DNA of 64,000 nucleotides from contig CM056733.1 in NCBI GenBank assembly GCA_029844215.1, positions 14,939,501 to 15,003,500 on the forward strand. The letters run 5' to 3'. The notes beneath the pieces are model-generated. The model saw only the letters and a program-made list of their open reading frames with translations. It searched no databases and was not told the origin of the DNA. The position numbers and the translations under genes are program-made. Source of the stretch: Przewalskia tangutica. Lineage: Eukaryota; Streptophyta; Magnoliopsida; Solanales; Solanaceae. The first letter of the stretch is position 1, and each line of letters opens with the position of its first letter. Shown in pieces: positions 58,736-64,000 of the stretch.

Positions 58736-60728
58736 TCTTTTCAAAAGACTCCTTTCCAAATAAAACTTCCCCGACACTAACAACCGTAGTATCAAGTCCT
58801 ATTCACCTTTCAAGACAAGTCACAATACCTTTTTAGAAATACAATTACCGGCTTCTAAATCAAGTGACTTCCTTATTTAAAACCTTAAGCAATTGGTACC
58901 TTTAAAACAATTTGCCCTTCCTTAACACAAGTTATTTCTTTGATTACTTTATTAGAGAAAATCATTCTCTTAACCTTCCATAAAGCTGTTATAACCAACT
59001 TCCCATAAAGCCGTTATAACCCTTTATGGTTTAGACCAACACGTTCCTTTTATAACCAAGAGACTTCTACTCTTTGAAACCAAGTATTAAATATTTTCAA
59101 ATAAATTCTCATAACTTTCAAAAATACAAATAGTCTCTTAACCTTTTGAAAACAAGTGACTCCTTTTATTATAAAACCTTAGGCAATTAATGCCTTAAAA
59201 CAAGTGGCCTTTTCACTAAAATCAAATCACTTATCTTTCCATAAAGCAAATATAACTAACTTCCCATAAAGCCGTTATATTCACTTTATACCTTAGCCAA
59301 AAACAATTTCCTATCCAAGGGACTTATACGTTTAAAACGGAACAAGTATCACATACTTTAAAACTCTTCAAGTCCCTTAACTTTAATAACACTTAAGACA
59401 TCCTTTATACTTTCAAAGAAGTGAGTTAATCTCCCAACTCACCCGACTTGGCTATTCACAAACTAGTAAAGGATATCAAGGTGTTGACGCTCACCGTACT
59501 ACATACGTGCAACTAGTCATGCTCAAAGATAGGAAAAGTTCTACATAGAGTAGATCACACAACTACCTCTTAACTTCTAAGAGTAACAGGAAATATGAAC
59601 TGATACCACAGGTATATTCCATACATAGAATCATGCCAAAGGAAGGAAGAGGTTCACATACCTCGCGACGATTGTCGACAAGTAGCAAAATGCTCCAAAG
59701 TACTTCAACCTTGAGCTATTCCATTCTTCAAGTAGGATACGCTATACTTAGTACTTCAACCTATAATGGTCACCATACGTCCATTAACCTCTTATTTCAA
59801 ACGTAGAATATTCTAGGTGCTAAGTCGCTAAATTCTACGGAAAATCGGACAGCACCTCCTTTGTTTTTACTCACTTTGCCACCTTTTTCAAGGCCGAATA
59901 CAATAACCAAACAGCCCCAATTGGCTCACAACAATATAGAAGGTATTCCAATACAATGAATCACTAAACAGCCCCAATTGGCTCACAATTTAGAAAGTAG
60001 TCCAATACAAATGAATAACAAACTAAAAGCCCAAATTCGGCCACCTTGAGTTCAACCTTACCAATTCTTATCAAATTTCCATTTCAATCCAAATTGGTAG
60101 CATAACATGATATCAAGTCGCATTTGATTATAACAATCCATAATCTCTAAGTAGGTAACATGCGACGATTTCTAATAAACGACCAATTAGTAATCAAATT
60201 TTCAAGTGGCTTATATAACATTTCGAATTTAGCTACAAGCACTCCATAATACTTATAAACTTCTACATACCAACTTCATGTTGTCAACATGTAAAACTAA
60301 CAACAACAACAAAAATATATAATCTTGTAACATCTTAAAGGCCAAGATTATACCTTAACGATTCTCAATCCAATCTTCAAATCTGAAGTCGTTCCTTAGC
60401 AACTTAGAGACTCTCCAAGATACTTCAATCCGCTACTTGAGACCCTTAGAACCATACCAACAATTTTCCTTCAAACTTCCAACCAAAACCTAGAAAAGCC
60501 ATTAGGTTTTCACCTTGCGACTAATACGAAAACTCTCTTTTTCCGGGATTTTTCTATTGAGATATACTTACATAACACTCATGAACCTTGGTTTAAAGTG
60601 TGGGGCTTAATGGACAAGAAACGAAAAATCTTCCTTTGAAAGTGGAGGGAAGCCGAGAGCAACAATGTGATGTTCTTCCAATTTTGTGAATTTTAGCAAA
60701 GTGTGGAACTCTTGTCTTGCTACTAGTA

Positions 60729-60735
60729 TTATATA
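60729..60735 (-). promoter_or_regulatory. Putative TATA box of T11 3' LTR
   Basis: The minus strand reads TATATAA about 350 bases after the LTR start, in the same context as T3. Confidence 0.5.
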
Positions 60736-61082
60736 GGGACATGGAGGGTCAAGGTGTGCACAAATGGTTGGCTAGGATGAGGTCTCAACAAAAATCAAGA
60801 CTAATTGTCCCCTTGACTAAGTCAAACATGTCAAGCTTTCAAGTTGCAAGACTTGTCTTGCCAACAAAGGTCCAATGATCCTTTTGCCCTTGCAAAATAA
60901 AAAGAAAATCGTCCAAGGCATCATCTAAGGGGGGGTGACACGTGTCGCCCTCCCATTCGTCATAACAAAACGTTTTCCGACAATTTCATAATTCCGATAA
61001 AATTTTACAAGTCTCAAATCTTGATACCTCTGAGTTCTTACGTACGTTCTTAAAACATGTCCTGTAATTACGGGGTGTAACA

Positions 61083-61095
61083 TTCTTCCCCCCTT
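61083..61095 (-). other. T11 polypurine tract
   Basis: The minus strand reads AAGGGGGGAAGAA before the LTR start. Hairpin arms lie at 61099-61106 and 61111-61118. Confidence 0.9.
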
Positions 61096-61118
61096 AGAAA
61101 CATTCGTCCTCGAATGTT

Positions 61119-62270
61119 CTTTCGGAGTCAAACTTATAATTAGCGACATAGTTCCCTTTCACAACCCCGACATACCAACAATGCCACACATGGCCCTAAT
61201 ACCTTGTACACGCGTACCCGTCCATCACAAGCCCAAAAGAGGTTACCTTTTCGTACTTCCAACTCCTTCTAACATACATACATAACTTCCATACCTATTC
61301 TGGCCTCTAATCTTTGGAGTCACTCTATGAAACAATATAAGGTCATTTCCGGCTTTCACTACCTGGTTCCGGTGGAACGCGTCCCCGAACCCGTAAAACA
61401 AATAACTAGACTTGGGCCTTGCACCCTCGTGACCCTGTCACGTAGCGGAACTACTACCAACTGATCCCACTCCATTCCAGGGCATGGGGAGACCCGTAAC
61501 AGGTCCTCAACCACTCATGTCGTGACTTAACTCTTATCCTTGGTCCGACTTAAAATCTTATTGCGGAGAAAACCTTATATACCTAAGGTCTCGGCGAATC
61601 AATATTCTTAGGCTCGCAATTTCCATGCTCCCAGCCTACCTTATCAGTCCCCCCGTAAACGGGTACAAAAACTTCTCATAAAACCATAACCATGTTGTCT
61701 CGATCACAACAACCATTACTTACTCTATACAGGCCTTATCCGTATAATTCTCTTAAGCATACTACGCAGCTTGATCTATTAACATGACATTCCGTTAGGT
61801 TCCTTAATATGGCTTCTGGGTCCACTACCCTATCGCAGACGACTCATCCTTTCCCAATTATCTCAAAATAAAACACAAGACCTTGGCGAAAATTCATTAA
61901 CTATTCCATACCTTCCCAGATCTAGTTAGTCTTTACCGATTCTGGTAATCAAAAATCATTCTAGGCAACACGCCGCCACTTCATACATAACTCCGTATAG
62001 ATGTATATCACAATACCAACTATACTATAATCATTACCAACCGGATACGCAATCCACATAGTCATTCCCGGTCATCACGCTTTCTCGGCTGCAATCAACA
62101 TAACTCGTTAGGAGAGACGACCTAACAAAACAAAATTTATCGCACGATCTCGAGTGAGAAGAATGGAAACCAATCCTAAATGTCCTGCAGCCTCCGATTA
62201 TAGATGTGGTGCACAACACACCGATAATCAAGACTCTACTAGACACGGCCTCAGACACTTTCCGAGGACT
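61119..62270 (-). other. T11 internal region without genes
   Basis: About 1.15 kb. The part 61300-62080 aligns with T4 13040-13640, and 62080-62270 is the common leader. No gag, pol or other coding frame is recognised. The short frames show no motif. Confidence 0.65.
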
Positions 62271-62285
62271 AAGCGCTCGATACCA
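62271..62285 (-). other. T11 primer binding site, altered
   Basis: The minus strand reads TGGTATCGAGCGCTT, four bases inside the LTR end at 62290. It is altered at the same positions as in T3 and T6. Confidence 0.8.
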
Positions 62286-62289
62286 CTTT

Positions 62290-64000
62290 TGTCACGACGA
62301 CTCGGAATCGCGATCGTGCCCTACCAGGCACCCTTACAGTAAACATCGAGAAAATCAGCGGAACATACATGAAACTTAAAAATAAAACATCGGAGTAAAA
62401 CAACAAAGTTAGCCGATAGGCTACCTTCCGAACATATATAAAAACAACCAAGCGATTTCCTTTATTTTACAAACGACCCACATATGTGACTACGCACTCT
62501 AAGAGTTTTAACATAACCTCTGTGGCGGGACAGGGCCCCGCCATACCCCTGAATATACATGAATCTACTACCTCAGGGAAAACCGTACCAAGAGCTAAGC
62601 CTCCGGAGCAAATGGAGCTTTCCCTCAAAAACTGAACCGAGATCCTAAGAGCAAGGATCACCAACCTGGTACCTAAAACTCATGGCATGAACGCACTTAA
62701 CGGGTCGATAACAGTAATTTAATATGGAATGTAAATAACGTACAGTAAACAGATCATAACTGTACAAAAGAATGACAAGGACAAGTATAAAAATACATAC
62801 CAGATCCTGCCGTGTCATTACCACTTATGAACTTAATCGCACCTTATTATCTTTTCCCATTTTCAATAAAAGTTATAGCCACATTCTTACACACATGATT
62901 AGGAAAAATCATTAAGTTCATTACTATATAACTTACTTATCTTTCATAAGTATAATCCGGCCCTTTAAGAAGGGCACATTTTTCTACCCGGCCCAATCTG
63001 GGACGCGATCAAGTCACACTAATATCAAGCGTGTCCGTGGAATCCCCCATCACTGTCGACAGCTACAAGTGTAAAATATAATCATGTGTCGCGCCCGTGG
63101 CATCCCACCTCACAGTCGGCGTACACATACACAACACATATATATATCTCCTGCCCGTGGAATCCCACATCACTGTCGACAGTCCAGGATATAATAATAC
63201 GTCAATAGGCATACATGAACACCAAGTCCCACCGGTGGTATAGCGTCTTGGGGGTCTACCCCTCACTTATACTCTTACCCTGGAGAAGTTGGTAAAGCAG
63301 GTGGTATAGCATCTTGGGGGTCTACCCCTCACTTATACTCTTACCCTGGAGAAGGTGGTATAACGTCTTGGGGCTTGCCCCTCATTTATACTCTTACCCT
63401 ATCTCAACCGACCATTATACAAAACAAGCAGGGGGTATAATGTCTTGGGGGTTTACCCCTCACTTATACTCTTACCCTGGAGAAGGTGGTATAGCATCTT
63501 GGGGGTCTACCCCTCACTTATACTCTTACCCTATCTCGACCGGCCGTCAAACAAACAGAAGCACTACCATGTCTTCTATAAGAATCCGGGAATTTAACCC
63601 AAGTACTACAAATAACGGAAGCATACCCGTGGAATCCCACATCACTGTCGGTACGTCCAAGTACTTACAACAAGACAGCCGGCCCTCCAACCGAGAGTCG
63701 CGACATCGTAATAAAACATAATACTTACACTCAAAGGCTATCACCAGCACACATAGGCTAATTCTCAATTAATCAAGCCAAAGTACTTATCAGGGCACAA
63801 ATAAAATAATTCTCATTTAACAAGCCAAAGTACTAATCAAGGCATCACATAGAATTATTCTCATTTAACAAGCCAAAGTACTTATCGGGGCACAAATAGA
63901 ATAATTCTCATTTAACAAGCCAAAGTACTAATCAAGGCATCACATAGAATTATTCTCAATTAAACAGGCCAAAGTACTACGTACGTACATTCTTTTCAAA
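62290..64000 (-). repeat. T11 5' LTR, incomplete at window end
   Basis: Colinear with 57055-58760 of the 3' LTR, with arrays at 63230-63540 and 63760-63985. The first 60 bases after TGTCACGACG differ from the other LTR by several small indels. Confidence 0.9.

Larger units (their letters stand above)
57055..61082 (-). repeat. T11 3' LTR (4028 bp)
   Basis: Ends TGTCA (57055) and TAACA (61082). It contains the block of the type GGCGGGACAG-GGCCCCGCC, the 65-base-type array (58000-58300), the AAGTACTTTGGC-type array (58505-58735, about five copies), the doubled GTTATAACGGC module (about 58974-59023) and a G-box (60939-60944). The frame 58049-58456 covers the array and is not a gene. Confidence 0.92.
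57055..64000 (-). mobile_element. T11: non-autonomous chromovirus-type element, minus strand, runs off window
   Basis: 3' LTR 57055-61082, internal region 61083-62289 (1207 bases), 5' LTR from 62290 to past the end. LTR sequence is close to T3. The internal region has the leader, a non-coding block shared with T4, and the hairpin and polypurine tract. No gag or pol is recognisable, so it is even more reduced than T3. Confidence 0.9.

Overview
This window is plant nuclear DNA made almost entirely of retrotransposons. The evidence is tRNA-primed LTR retroelements of the Ty3/gypsy chromovirus (Del/Tekay-like) and Tat/Athila/Ogre-like types, a Ty1/copia fragment, and a plant L1-type LINE with RVT and zf-RVT domains. 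I saw no host gene, tRNA, rRNA or CRISPR array. The LTR and gag style (long LTRs starting TGTTACACCCCG or TGTTATACCCCG, gag starting MPPR, initiator-Met tRNA primer site) recalls Solanaceae pericentromeric DNA. That family placement is my recollection and was not tested. Elements are named T1-T11 and L1 in order of position. Layout: T1 (1-974, minus) is a chromovirus remnant cut by T2. T2 (975 to about 35632, plus) has a full 5' LTR (975-4668), a broken gag and a truncated 3' LTR. Its gag is split by T3 (5018-24018, minus, TSD GTTTT) and, 24 bases further on, by T5 (24043-33722, plus, TSD AGAGC). T3's 3' LTR is itself split by T4 (6906-16404, minus, TSD CAAAT). T4 is the only element here that keeps recognisable RNase H, integrase and chromodomain remains. 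T2's 3' LTR joins a 5'-truncated LINE (L1) that carries a 1.2 kb tandem duplication. The first copy of the duplication is split by T6 (35691-45222, plus, TSD GATTT). L1 ends in a poly(A) at 48704, directly against a minus-strand Tat/Athila-type remnant T7 (48705-50553). T7 abuts a copia gag-protease fragment T8 (50554-51220), which abuts a Tat/Ogre-like element T9 (51221-56815, minus) whose 3' untranslated part contains at least three tandem-repeat arrays. T9 is followed by the first 239 bases of a T5-like LTR (T10), interrupted by T11 (57055 to beyond 64000, minus). How the parts relate: the chromovirus-type elements T1, T2, T3, T5, T6 and T11 all kept LTRs, primer site and polypurine tract but have lost most or all of pol. 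T2, T3, T5 and T6 keep gag remnants, and T11 and T1 have no recognisable gag. T2, T5 and T6 share a conserved non-coding block after gag. T4 and T11 share another between the leader and the 3' end. They therefore look like parasitic, non-autonomous families mobilised by a pol-bearing relative of the T4 type (inference). LTRs are long (2.6-4.2 kb) relative to internal regions (0.6-4.4 kb) and are built from shared modules: a G-box palindrome, a TATA box, a doubled GTTATAACGGC module and several tandem arrays. A conserved 8-base-stem inverted repeat lies next to the polypurine tract in all seven chromovirus-type elements. Cautions: many differences between LTR pairs are small indels in homopolymers and around CAG/CTG/CCGG/CCAGG sites, most visibly between the two T6 LTRs. 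This pattern suggests long-read consensus error at methylated sites mixed with real decay, so exact reading frames and LTR ages should not be trusted. I found no previously undescribed cellular system. The most interesting material is the modular LTR architecture of the pol-less families, the PPT hairpin, and the satellite-like arrays in T9.
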